The translations under genes were made by a program, and so were the position numbers. Positions 26,213 to 34,538 of a stretch of 64,000 nt of DNA are shown piece after piece. Origin of the DNA: Tautonia plasticadhaerens. Its GTDB lineage: Bacteria > Planctomycetota > Planctomycetia > Isosphaerales > Isosphaeraceae. Every line of letters starts with the position of its first letter. The stretch's first letter is position 1. A model generated the notes under the pieces. The model was given only the letters and a program-made list of their open reading frames with translations, was not told where the DNA came from and did not search any database. The stretch is taken from NCBI RefSeq assembly GCF_007752535.1, contig NZ_CP036426.1:8184001-8248000 (forward strand). The letters are read 5' to 3'.

Positions 26213-26293
26213 TCGGCCCTCGCTCCCCGCTCCCGGCCGGGCGAAGTCATACCGCATTGCCCGGGAGGCTTGCCATCGGGGGCCCGGGCAGGG

Positions 26294-26345
26294 CCACCGC
26301 GCGACAGGTGCACGGAAACCGTGCGAGTCATGGAGCCGAGGGCCC
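26294..26345 (+). repeat. Dispersed hairpin repeat, left copy
   Basis: CGACAGGTGCACGGAAACCG and the following TGCGAGTC recur in inverted orientation at 29024-29051; similarity extends to about 50 bases. The core GCACGGAAACCGTGC is itself a perfect 6-bp stem with an AAA loop. The two copies bracket the IS701 element and the membrane-protein gene. Confidence 0.6.
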
Positions 26346-26468
26346 TCGTCCCAGGCCGACTGGCAAGCCCTACGTGCCCACGGACTGGCAAGTCATCGGG
26401 GACGTTCATCGGGGCAAGGGTGGGGCTCGACCTCCTGGCTCCCCCCCATGTCGCCACGAGTCCCGGCG

Positions 26469-26595
26469 TCAGGAGTTCATGGTGCGGCAGCCCTGCTCCA
26501 TGCAATCGACGATCGAGCCGCCGAAGTCGCGGTCAGCGGTTGCGTTGATGCCCAGCTTGCCGAGTTGGCGGAAGTGCTCGCGGTCATGACGCTTC
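26469..26595 (-). pseudogene. 3' fragment of an unidentified gene next to the IS element
   Basis: On the reverse strand a frame reads KRHDREHFRQLGKLGINATA, then DRDFGGSIDCMEQGCRTMNS and a stop. It ends with a TAG formed by the CTAG target site of the IS, so no upstream coding part is present on the other side of the element. It looks like real, lower-GC coding sequence, but the family is not recognised. The remainder of the 386-base gap before the IS holds only the hairpin repeat. Confidence 0.3.
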
Positions 26596-26654
26596 TAGTA
26601 CTACTCCGTTAGCCACTACGAACCAGCCCCGGGGTCTTGTTCGTACCAGGTGGT

Positions 26655-27926
26655 ATGAGCAAGACCTACACCCCCGAACTCGACCCCGAGGCCCTCTCAC
26701 GCCTCGACGCCTACGCCGCCCGCTTCCGCGACGCCTTCGCCCTCGATCGGCCCGCCCGCTGGTGCCCGGTCTATCTCCGCGGCCTGATCACCGACGGCGA
26801 GCGCAAGAGCATCGAGCCGCTCTCCCGACGCGTCCCCCTGCCGCCCGAGCTGGCCGTCAAGGACCCCGAGCAGGCGCTGCAGCAGTTCGTCAGCCAGAGC
26901 CCCTGGGACGAGCAGGCGGCCTGGAAGCGCTACAGGGCCGTCATGGCCGAGTGCTTCGCCGACCCGGCCGGCATCTTCGTCATCGACGACACGACCTTCC
27001 CCAAGCAGGGCAAGCACTCCGTCGGGGTGCAGCGTCAGCACTGCGGCGCGCTGGGCAAGAAGGCCAACTGCCAGTGCGCCGTCTCGGTGCACTACGTCAG
27101 CCCGAAGGGGCACTGCCCGCTCGACCTGCGGCTGTACCTGCCGGAGAGCTGGCTGGGGGACGAGGCGCGCCTCGACCGGGCGGGCGTGCCCGAGCCGGAG
27201 CGGCGGATGCTGACCAAGGGGCAGATCGCCTTGGAGCTGCTGGACCGGGTCCGTGGCGAGGGGCTGCCGGGGCAGCTGGTGCTGGCCGACGCCGGCTACG
27301 GCGTCTCCGGGCCGTCCCGCGCCGGCCTGGCCGAGCGTGGCCTGCACTATATCGTCGGCGTCACCGACGAGTTGGTGGTCTTCACCGAGGAGCCCCGGTG
27401 GATCGAGCCGACGGCCGCGACGGGCGGCCGCCCGCAGAAGCGGCCCCGCCTGGCCGAGGGATCCCCCCGGCCGGTCAGCCTGAGGGAGCTGGCCTCGCGG
27501 ACGCCGCGGCGGAAGGTCACCTGGCGCGAAGGGACGAAGGGCCCGATGTCGGGCCGCTTCGCCTGGCTGCGGGTCTGGCCGGGGCACGGCTGGGCCACCG
27601 GCGACTGTGCCGGCGAGGAGCCGCTCTGGCTGCTGATCGAGGAGCAGGCCGACGGCAAGCTCAAGTACGCCTTCAGCAACCTGCCGGCGGGCACCAGCCG
27701 CCTGCGGGCAGTGCGGCTGTGGCGGAGCCGCTGGCCGGTGGAGCAGGGCTACCAGCAGATGAAGGAGGAACTCGGGCTGGACCACTTCGAGGGCCGCTCC
27801 TGGCGCGGGTTCCACCACCATGCCTGCCTGGTGATGCTGGCCTACGGCTTCCTGGCACTCGAGCAGCGGCGAGCCCGCCGGGGTCGACCCCGGCCGGGCA
27901 AAAGGGGGGGCGCCGAGGTCCGGTGA
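26655..27926 (+). CDS. IS701 family transposase
   Basis: DDE transposase of 423 residues in the 0 frame. FVIDDTTFPKQGKHSVGVQR and CGALGKKANCQCAVSVHY are diagnostic blocks (first Asp), VLADAGYG carries the second Asp, and SRWPVEQGYQQMKEELGLDHFEGR carries the Glu. ATG 26655 chosen; a TTG at 26637 is in frame. The C-terminal family motif (a short LPSIRRALQRLL helix and a CRHDCPYC pair) is not in this frame but in the -1 frame right after a run of seven G at 27904-27910, with stop at 28042. Confidence 0.92.
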   Translation: MSKTYTPELDPEALSRLDAYAARFRDAFALDRPARWCPVYLRGLITDGERKSIEPLSRRVPLPPELAVKDPEQALQQFVSQSPWDEQAAWKRYRAVMAECFADPAGIFVIDDTTFPKQGKHSVGVQRQHCGALGKKANCQCAVSVHYVSPKGHCPLDLRLYLPESWLGDEARLDRAGVPEPERRMLTKGQIALELLDRVRGEGLPGQLVLADAGYGVSGPSRAGLAERGLHYIVGVTDELVVFTEEPRWIEPTAATGGRPQKRPRLAEGSPRPVSLRELASRTPRRKVTWREGTKGPMSGRFAWLRVWPGHGWATGDCAGEEPLWLLIEEQADGKLKYAFSNLPAGTSRLRAVRLWRSRWPVEQGYQQMKEELGLDHFEGRSWRGFHHHACLVMLAYGFLALEQRRARRGRPRPGKRGGAEVR

Positions 27927-28042
27927 TCACGCTGCCGTCGATCCGCCGGGCGCTGCAACGCCTGCTGGCCCCGATCTGCCGGCACGACTGCCCCTACTGC
28001 CGGGGACTCGTCGACCCACCTCCCGAGCAACTAACGGAGTAG
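27905..28042 (+). other. -1 frame C-terminal extension of the transposase
   Basis: From the G7 run (27904-27910) the -1 frame stays open to a TAG at 28040-28042, almost at the IS end, and encodes VITLPSIRRALQRLLAPI and CRHDCPYCRG, as other IS701 transposases end. The 0-frame codons at the run form G GGG GGC, a possible slippery site. Either programmed frameshifting or a one-base indel would explain this. Confidence 0.5.
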
Positions 28043-28196
28043 TACTAGAGCCCCTCTGCCGCCATTGGCTCCGGCTCTCTCGGGCTTCTCCGACATCCGG
28101 AACGGTGAGCACGGGACGGTGGACGGCGCAACTCCCGCTCATCGCGATTGCTGAACTTTGCAACGCAAAGTAAACTGCGAGTCAGTGCTGAGGAGT

Positions 28197-28355
28197 TGCG
28201 CAAGAATCACCTGGTCAGAGATCTGGAGGGGCACGTGCCGGGGTGGCCGGGGTCTCGTCCGCGAGACCCCGTGCGATGGCCTCCCGGCCGGGGTCTCGCG
28301 GACGAGGCCCCGGCCACCCACTCCCGGAATTTCACCAGATTATTCTTGCGCGAGT
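28197..28355. repeat. Long imperfect palindrome, MITE-like
   Basis: Arms of about 70 bases. The inner 30 bases (28242-28271 and 28291-28320, GGGTGGCCGGGG start) match at 29 of 30 positions; the outer part matches loosely and ends in GCGCAAGAAT on both sides. The centre is about 19 bases. No gene is seen in the 357-base gap between the IS and the next gene. Confidence 0.65.
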
Positions 28356-28405
28356 CCTTATCGACTCGGGCGAATCGACCGTTGACCGATCAGAGGAGCG
28401 GGGCG

Positions 28406-28834
28406 ATGACGCAGAAGTACGAGGGGTCTTCGGGGGCGGCGATGGAGGCGTTTCGCGAGACGCGGCCGTGGGCGCTGGCGTCCGCGGTGTTTCTGCTCAC
28501 ATACGCGGCGGTGGGCGGGACGGCCGGCGTGCTGTGGCTGATCGCCCTGGTCGACCAAAGCGTCACGGGGCCGCCGCCGAGCAGGCCGTTCATCACGGTG
28601 TGGAGCGTCAATCTCCTCTTCGCCCCGGTTGCGCTGGTGGGCGGTGTGCTGGCGGTCGAGTATTACTCCGCCGCGTGGTTCGCCTCCTGGCGGCGCGATT
28701 CCGACGACCTGGAGCGGGCGTCGATCGCCCTGAAGCGCCTCCGGCTCTGGGCAGGCGCAGCGATGATCATCCTGATCGCGTTCCTCGCGTGTATGGCCGC
28801 CGCCGCCGTACTGACGGGCGAGTTCCCCGGCTGA
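28406..28834 (+). CDS. Small integral membrane protein
   Basis: 142 residues with three predicted helices: WALASAVFLLTYAAVGGTAG onwards, VWSVNLLFAPVALVGGVLA, and LWAGAAMIILIAFLACMAAA. Between helices two and three is a charged cytoplasmic loop (SWRRDSDDLERASIALKRLR). The start at 28406 has GAGGAG upstream. Not recognised; no neighbours of known function. Bracketed by palindromic repeats on both sides. Confidence 0.62.
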   Translation: MTQKYEGSSGAAMEAFRETRPWALASAVFLLTYAAVGGTAGVLWLIALVDQSVTGPPPSRPFITVWSVNLLFAPVALVGGVLAVEYYSAAWFASWRRDSDDLERASIALKRLRLWAGAAMIILIAFLACMAAAAVLTGEFPG

Positions 28835-29003
28835 CGGTCGTCCGCCCGCAGTCGCATCCTGCCGCTCCCCGGTCCATCGGACGGGGCTCTCAGGCTTTGA
28901 GGCGGAGCGAAACCTCCCCTCCACCGCCTCACCGCCACGACCCTGAACCCGAGGTGGTCGTGGCCGCGCTCCGGCTCGTCGCGGAGGCGGGACGTCGCCC
29001 GGC

Positions 29004-29060
29004 AGAAGAGAGCACTCGGCGACAGGACTCGCACGGTTTCCGTGCACCTGTCGTGCGGTA
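29004..29060 (-). repeat. Dispersed hairpin repeat, right copy
   Basis: Inverted copy of the repeat at 26294-26345, including the GCACGG-AAA-CCGTGC hairpin and about 20 bases on either side with scattered differences. Part of the 395-base gene-free stretch 28835-29229. Confidence 0.6.
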
Positions 29061-29071
29061 GGCCCGGGGGT

Positions 29072-29150
29072 CGGGGTGGCTGGGACCTCGCCCGCGAGGC
29101 CCCAGCCACCCAAGGGTGATCGATCCGGGAAATCCCGCATCATTCCCGGC
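29072..29150. repeat. Palindrome related to the 28197-28355 element
   Basis: GGGTGGCTGGGACCTCG pairs with CGAGGCCCCAGCCACCC (one mismatch) around a CCGC loop at 29073-29111. The downstream part resembles the outer arm of the larger palindrome, so this is probably a shorter member of the same family. Confidence 0.5.
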
Positions 29151-29229
29151 CCCCGGCCAGGCCGATCCCCCGGCCGGATCGAGGCGACGCTCGCGCGGGA
29201 TGAGGCAGCCGGCAGCCGGGGTGCCGAGC

Positions 29230-30228
29230 TTACGACCCCGAGCCGGTCGCCTGCTTCATCTTCCGGAGTCCCTCCACCGCCACCTCCATCGGGTCGCGTT
29301 GCCAGTAGTCCCGGTTGAAGAGTTCGAGGGAAAACGTGCCGTCGAAGCCGATGGCGTCGAGGATGGCCATCAGGTCGCCGAGGGGCGCGACGCCGTCGCC
29401 GGGGAAGACGCGGTCGGCGTCGGAGATCGTCTCGCGAGGGGGGTCGGCCGGGTAGTCGTTCAGGTGGAAGACCCGGATCGTCCGGCCGCTGAGGTGGCGG
29501 AGCCCTTCGAGGCTCGACCCTCCCTTGTAGACGTGATAGACATCCGGCAGGATGCAGGCATCGGCCCGGCCGCTCTCGACGGCGACGAAGGCCACCTCCC
29601 CCAGCCGGCTGAAGGTCTTCGAGAAGCCCCAGACCTCCAGCTGGGGGACCACGCCCATCCGCTCCCCCAGCTCCAGGAGCCTCGCATAGCGACCGGCCAG
29701 GGTGAGCAGATCCTCATACTTCCGGTCGGTCAGCCCGACGGGGGGGGCGGCGATCCGGGTGCCGCCGATCTCGGCGATGGCGGCCATGTCCCGCTTCGCC
29801 TGCTCCAGCCCCTCGGCGCGTTCGGCGTCGTCGTCCACGGCCCACCGGGCGTAGCCGATGGCGCTGGGCACGGCGAGGCCCGCGTCCTCGATCCGGGCGG
29901 CGAGGTCCCGGAGCGACCCGCCCTCCTCGACGTATCGGTCGATGTCGCGGAGCCAGGGCTCGATGCCGTCGTACCCGGCCTCCCCGGCGATCCGGATCTG
30001 CTCGACCACGCCGACCTGGGAGTCCTGCCCCCGGATCGTGCTCGTGTTCAGGCAGTACCGGGCCTTCGGCATCGGCGTCGGCGTCCGGGCCGGCCGGTCC
30101 TGGGCCCGGCCGACCGCCCCCGGGGCGACCGCCGCGCAGGCGGCCAGCCCTCCCAGGGCACCCCGGATCGCCTGCCGGCGGGAGACGCCCCGCCCCTCCC
30201 CCCGCCCCGACGGATCTCGTTCGGTCAT
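29230..30228 (-). CDS. Tat-exported sugar phosphate isomerase/epimerase-like TIM-barrel protein
   Basis: 332 residues. Twin-arginine signal VSRRQAIRGALGGLAACAAV in the first 50 residues. The mature part is an AP-endonuclease 2-like (xylose isomerase-like) TIM barrel: GEAGYDGIEPWLRD, VPQLEVWGFSKTF (metal Glu), ILPDVYHVYKGG (Asp and His) and VFHLNDYP. Typical of planctomycete secreted isomerase-like genes; substrate unknown. ATG 30228 (MTERDPSG) chosen; a TTG at 30243 is possible. It is followed by a Zn-hydrolase gene upstream on the same strand (74 bases between). Confidence 0.82.
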   Translation of the reverse strand: MTERDPSGRGEGRGVSRRQAIRGALGGLAACAAVAPGAVGRAQDRPARTPTPMPKARYCLNTSTIRGQDSQVGVVEQIRIAGEAGYDGIEPWLRDIDRYVEEGGSLRDLAARIEDAGLAVPSAIGYARWAVDDDAERAEGLEQAKRDMAAIAEIGGTRIAAPPVGLTDRKYEDLLTLAGRYARLLELGERMGVVPQLEVWGFSKTFSRLGEVAFVAVESGRADACILPDVYHVYKGGSSLEGLRHLSGRTIRVFHLNDYPADPPRETISDADRVFPGDGVAPLGDLMAILDAIGFDGTFSLELFNRDYWQRDPMEVAVEGLRKMKQATGSGS

Positions 30229-30301
30229 CGGCCTCATCCTCAAGGAGTTGCTGCGAAGTCGTCGATGGCCCGCCCCGACGACCCCGGGCGGATCGATCCG
30301 A

Positions 30302-31036
30302 TCAGGAGATCGTCCCGCCCGGCTCGGTGGAAATCACCTCGGTCGAGAGGCCGAGGCCCTGCACGTGGTTGCGGAACTGCTCCGGGGTGCCGATCAGCGG
30401 CGGGAACGTGCCGTAGTGGCACGGGATCGCCGCCTCCACGCCGAGCAGCCGGCAGGCATGGGCCGCGGCCCGGGGGTCCATCGTGTAATGGTCGCCGATC
30501 GGCAGGATGGCCGCATCGGGGGCGTACAGCTCGCGGATCAGGGCCATGTCGCCGAACAGGGAGGTGTCCCCGGCGATGTAGAGCCTGAAGTCGTTCGAGA
30601 ACGTCACGACGTAGCCGCCCGGCTCGCCGAGGTAGACCACCGTGCCGTCCGGCTCGGTCCAGGAGGAGGAGTGCCGGGCGTCGGTCATCGTCAACGCGAT
30701 GTCCGGCGTCCCCAGGCGGACCGAGCCCCCCTTGTTCATGCCCAGCAGCTTCTCGCCGTCGACCCCCTTGGTCCCCAGCCACCCGGTCAGGTCGTACATG
30801 CCGACGACCTTGCCCGAGCACCGCTCGGCGGCCGAGAAGACGTCGGCCAGGTGGTCGGCGTGGCCATGGGTGATGGCGATCGCGTCGCATCTGACGTCGT
30901 GGAACTGCTTCGGGCACTTCGGGTTGCTCGCCAGGAACGGGTCGACCAGCAGCGTCGGGCCCTCCGGGGCCGCGATCAGGAAGGTCGAGTGCCCCAGCCA
31001 GGTGATGCGGACGCCCTTGAAGTCCATCAGCCCCAT
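30302..31036 (-). CDS. Metallo-beta-lactamase-fold hydrolase (UPF0173 type)
   Basis: 244 residues. Dinuclear metal motif THGHADH beginning at H57, VDPFLASNP, LYIAGDTSLFGDM (Asp ligand) and IPCHYGTFPPL (C-terminal His). Matches the UPF0173/YtkL group of metal-dependent hydrolases whose substrates are unknown. MGLMDF start at 31036 has GAGGGGAG at a good distance; the second Met at 31027 is the alternative. It reads toward the isomerase-like gene and may share its transcript. Confidence 0.88.
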   Translation of the reverse strand: MGLMDFKGVRITWLGHSTFLIAAPEGPTLLVDPFLASNPKCPKQFHDVRCDAIAITHGHADHLADVFSAAERCSGKVVGMYDLTGWLGTKGVDGEKLLGMNKGGSVRLGTPDIALTMTDARHSSSWTEPDGTVVYLGEPGGYVVTFSNDFRLYIAGDTSLFGDMALIRELYAPDAAILPIGDHYTMDPRAAAHACRLLGVEAAIPCHYGTFPPLIGTPEQFRNHVQGLGLSTEVISTEPGGTIS

Positions 31037-31311
31037 CGCTCCCCTCGTCCCACGGCCCGGCGACGGCCCTCCCGAGCCGGCCGGGCCTCGCCCCGATGTC
31101 CCTGGCAGTGTCGCCCACCGCCGCCCGACCGTCCACCCCGAGGCCCCCGCAACCCTCACCCAGCCCCCCGACCTACCCCGCCTCGGCCCGACCCGGACCG
31201 GCAGCCGGCGAAAAATGGCCGACCTCGTGGACGCCAACTTAAGGACGTGATATTCATGGTTTGGCGATGTCGCCACGCCCCTTCCTCGTCCAACGATCGG
31301 GACCTGCTTCC

Positions 31312-33987
31312 ATGACCTTCCTTCGACGCACCCGTCCGTCACGGACGCGAGGGCGACGTCCGGCGACCCTCCGGGGGATCCGCCCGACGATCCAGGCGCT
31401 GGAGCCCCGGCACCTGCTGGCGATCATCGTCCCGCCGACCTCCGACGGCCCGCTGCACGAGCCGCCGGTGATCCGGAGCGTCGACGGCGTGCTCGACGCC
31501 GACGTCACCGTGATCCGGGCCGGGCTGCCGGGCTCGGGGGCGCCGGTCCTCTCGGGCGACATGCCGATCTACTCCAAGCCGGTGCCGGCGAATTACCAGC
31601 CCCCCGCCGCGTTGAACTTCGCCGCCGGCTATCAGTTCACGACCGCCGACGGCACCGTGCTGCCCCCGCAGTTCCCCGGCCCCCTCCTGAAGATGGAGCC
31701 CGGCGACACGCTCGACCTGATCCTCCGCAACGACCTCGACGGCGCCAACGACGACCCGCCCCCCTACCCGGTCGCCTACACGACCAACTATCACACGCAC
31801 GGCTTCCTCGTCAGCCCGCTGGGGGACGGCGACAACGTCTACCGGGCCATGCTGCCCGACGGCACCTTCCGGACCCGGATCGAGCTGCCCGAGACCCAGC
31901 AGCACGGCATCAACTGGTACCACACCCACCAGCACGGCTCGACCGCCGACCAGGTCTACGGCGGCCTCGCCGGCCTGATCCAGGTCGGCGACCCGCTCGA
32001 CCCCTTCCCCCAGTACCGGGGCCGGTTCGACGAGCGGTTGCTGGCCCTCACCCTGGGCAACGTCGCCGTCGACCCGGCCACCGGCGATCGCACGCCCGAC
32101 GACGTCGGCTACATCAACAACAACAAGCCCCCCTACCTGCAGGACTGGCAGAAGCGGGTCAACGGCCAGCTCAACCCGACCTTCACGCTGCGCCCCGGCG
32201 AGACGGAGATCTGGACCTTCGCCTCGATCGGCCGGACCGGCTTCTACAACCTCGGCGTGGTCGACGCCGACGGCGAGGCCCCCTGGCAGGGGACCGTCAT
32301 CGCCCACGACGGCAACAGCCGCGACCTCGTCCCCCGGGCGCTCTCGCTCGACCTGCCCGAGCCCTACCTCGTCGAGGGCCTGAGCTTCGTCGCCCCGGGA
32401 GAACGGTTGACGATGGCCGTCACCGCGCCGACGGAGCCGGGCACCTACTACATCGTCGACAACATGGCTCCGGACATCCAGCCGCTCGGCGAGTTCTTCG
32501 CCCTGGCGACGATCGTGGTGGAGGGGGATCCGGTCGCCGAGCCCCCGCCGGTCTTCGACCCCGTCGGCTCGATCCCCGAGGTCTTCTCGGCGGAGCCGGA
32601 CCACCGCCGGGAGTTCGTCTTCCACTCCGGGGGCGGCAACTTCACGATCAACGGCTCCGCCTTCCCCGACTCGCCGATCGTCACCATCCAGGCGGGCCAG
32701 GTGGAGGAGTGGACCTTGAGGAACACCTCGAACGTCGACCACCCCTTCCACATCCACCAGAACGACTTCGCCGTCATCTCCATCAACGGGGAGACGGTCG
32801 ACACCTCGACCGAGGGGGGCGGGGTCTACGACTACGTCTCGATGCGGGACACGATCACGATCCCCGCCAAGGGCGAGGTGGTCGTCCGCTGGCGAGTGCA
32901 GCCGCACTTCGGCAAGTACGTCTTCCACTGCCACATCCTGACGCATGAAGACGCCGGAATGATGATGGGGGTGCTCGCCGTCTTCAACCCCGAGCAGCGC
33001 CGGATCGCCGTCGGCGCCGGGCTCGGCCAGGGGGGCGGCGTGCTCGTCCAGGACGGCGACGGCAACCCCGTCGGCCGCGTCGACCCCCTGCCCCCCTCGT
33101 GGAAGGGGGGCGTCTCCACCGCCGTCGGCGACCTGGACGGCGACCTCATCGAGGACGTCATCGCCGGCCCCGCCCGCCGGGGCTCCCGGGGGTTCGTCTC
33201 GATCTTCGACGGCGCGACCCTCCGGGAGATCACCCGCTTCCGCCCCTTCCCCGAGCACCCGTTCGCCGGGGTGAGCCTGGCCTCGGGCGACCTCGACCGC
33301 GACGGCCGCCCCGAGATCATCGCCGGCCGGGTCGGCCCCGGCGGCAGCCTCGTCCGGATCTTCGGGCCCGACGGCTCGCTCGTCCGGGAGCTGGCGGGCG
33401 TCCTCCCCGGCCGCTTCCCCGACGGCGTGACGGTGGCCAGCGCCGACTACAACGGCGACAACTACGACGACCTGGCCGTCGGCGCCGGCCGGTTCCGGGA
33501 GCCCCTGGTCGTCGGCCTCGACGGCTACACCCTGGGCGTCGCCCACGCGATGCCGCCCCAGGAGCTGTTCTCGTTCACCGCGCCCGGCGGCCGGTCCTCG
33601 GGCGTGCAGGTCTCCGGCGGCTACCTCGACCCGGCCACGCGCCCCGGCCTGCTCTCGAACCTGATCACCTCGCCGATGCTCGGCCGGGGGGCCGGCACGG
33701 TCTCGGTCTGGAACGTGGCGCCGAGCCTGGCGATGGTCCACGGCTCCCCCAACGCCCACTCGGTCGTCCAGATCGGCCACGACGCCTCGGAGACCTCGCC
33801 CCCGGAGCTGCTCTCGCAGTTCACCCCCCTGCGGCGGCGGTCCCCCCTCGGCCTGAACCTCCAGTTCAACCGGCTCGGCTTCGACGGCAGCCCCGTCGTC
33901 GTCTCCTGGCAGAACGCCCACCGGCCCGTCTACACCACGATCGACGACGACGGCGAGCCCGTCGAGATCGGGCCGACCCCGGGCTGA
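31312..33987 (+). CDS. Surface multicopper oxidase with LEPRHLLA motif and FG-GAP repeats
   Basis: 891 residues. The N terminus is basic and carries IQALEPRHLLA, the planctomycete surface-protein motif, instead of a usual signal. Copper ligands are complete: YHTHGF (H161, H163), WYHTHQHG (H204, H206, H208), HPFHIHQNDF (H477, H480, H482) and FHCHILTHEDAGMM (H539, C540, H541, H545, M550). From about 590 to 760, FG-GAP/VCBS-type units such as VGDLDGDLIEDVIAG, SGDLDRDGRPEIIAG and SADYNGDNYDDLAVG form a beta-propeller-like region. Probably a cell-surface laccase or cuproxidase. Start 31312 is used; ATG 31267 or TTG 31261 are possible. Confidence 0.9.
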   Translation: MTFLRRTRPSRTRGRRPATLRGIRPTIQALEPRHLLAIIVPPTSDGPLHEPPVIRSVDGVLDADVTVIRAGLPGSGAPVLSGDMPIYSKPVPANYQPPAALNFAAGYQFTTADGTVLPPQFPGPLLKMEPGDTLDLILRNDLDGANDDPPPYPVAYTTNYHTHGFLVSPLGDGDNVYRAMLPDGTFRTRIELPETQQHGINWYHTHQHGSTADQVYGGLAGLIQVGDPLDPFPQYRGRFDERLLALTLGNVAVDPATGDRTPDDVGYINNNKPPYLQDWQKRVNGQLNPTFTLRPGETEIWTFASIGRTGFYNLGVVDADGEAPWQGTVIAHDGNSRDLVPRALSLDLPEPYLVEGLSFVAPGERLTMAVTAPTEPGTYYIVDNMAPDIQPLGEFFALATIVVEGDPVAEPPPVFDPVGSIPEVFSAEPDHRREFVFHSGGGNFTINGSAFPDSPIVTIQAGQVEEWTLRNTSNVDHPFHIHQNDFAVISINGETVDTSTEGGGVYDYVSMRDTITIPAKGEVVVRWRVQPHFGKYVFHCHILTHEDAGMMMGVLAVFNPEQRRIAVGAGLGQGGGVLVQDGDGNPVGRVDPLPPSWKGGVSTAVGDLDGDLIEDVIAGPARRGSRGFVSIFDGATLREITRFRPFPEHPFAGVSLASGDLDRDGRPEIIAGRVGPGGSLVRIFGPDGSLVRELAGVLPGRFPDGVTVASADYNGDNYDDLAVGAGRFREPLVVGLDGYTLGVAHAMPPQELFSFTAPGGRSSGVQVSGGYLDPATRPGLLSNLITSPMLGRGAGTVSVWNVAPSLAMVHGSPNAHSVVQIGHDASETSPPELLSQFTPLRRRSPLGLNLQFNRLGFDGSPVVVSWQNAHRPVYTTIDDDGEPVEIGPTPG

Positions 33988-34016
33988 CCGACCGGGGGGT
34001 CGGCCCGTCGCCGAGG

Positions 34017-34325
34017 TCACCCCTCGTCGGACCATCGTTCCATCCGCTCCCGGAGCTTCCGCTGCTCCTGGGTCTCGGGCTCCTCGGGCCGGGGGGAGGC
34101 GGCCCGGGGGCGGCCCGGGCCCGGACCCGGGCTCGGATCCGGGGCCGGGCCCGCGGACGACCGACCCGGCCGGGCCCGGGGCTCGTCGACCAGGTCGTAG
34201 GCGCCCGGGCGCTCGACGACGCAGGGCAGCTTGCACTTCGGGCAGGTCATCGACGAGCCCACCAGCGACTCCTCGACCTGCAATCCCGCGCCGCACTCGG
34301 AGCATTCGACGTCGACGGTGGCCAT
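34017..34325 (-). CDS. Zinc-ribbon protein
   Basis: 102 residues. An N-terminal Cys4 ribbon (VECSECGAGLQVEESLVG then MTCPKCKLPC) is followed by a Pro/Arg/Gly-rich linker and a charged helix EEPETQEQRKLRERMERW. This layout is frequent among planctomycete hypothetical proteins; nucleic-acid or protein binding is plausible. Convergent with the multicopper oxidase (29 bases between stops). Confidence 0.72.
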   Translation of the reverse strand: MATVDVECSECGAGLQVEESLVGSSMTCPKCKLPCVVERPGAYDLVDEPRARPGRSSAGPAPDPSPGPGPGRPRAASPRPEEPETQEQRKLRERMERWSDEG

Positions 34326-34538
34326 GGCCGGACGCACTCCCGGGGTCGGGGAGGCCCCGGGCCCTCCCCGGGGTCCTCGCCCGACCCCCTCACGGTGGGC
34401 GATGGCCGCCCCCTCTGTCAAGTGGCATCAAGAATCGTGAAGGTGCCCGACCCGACGCGTTCCCCTGTCGCAGCCCGCCGACTGGCCGTATCCTCGTCGG
34501 GCGTCCCCCCCGATGGCCTGGGCCCCGGATCCGGCTCG

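Larger units (their letters stand above)
26599..28044 (+). mobile_element. IS701-family insertion sequence, complete
   Basis: 1446 bases. Perfect 14-bp terminal inverted repeats TACTACTCCGTTAG (26599-26612) and CTAACGGAGTAGTA (28031-28044). Both ends are flanked by CTAG (26595-26598, 28045-28048), a 4-bp duplication matching the YTAR target preference of the IS701 family. It contains one transposase gene and looks recent and intact. Confidence 0.88.
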
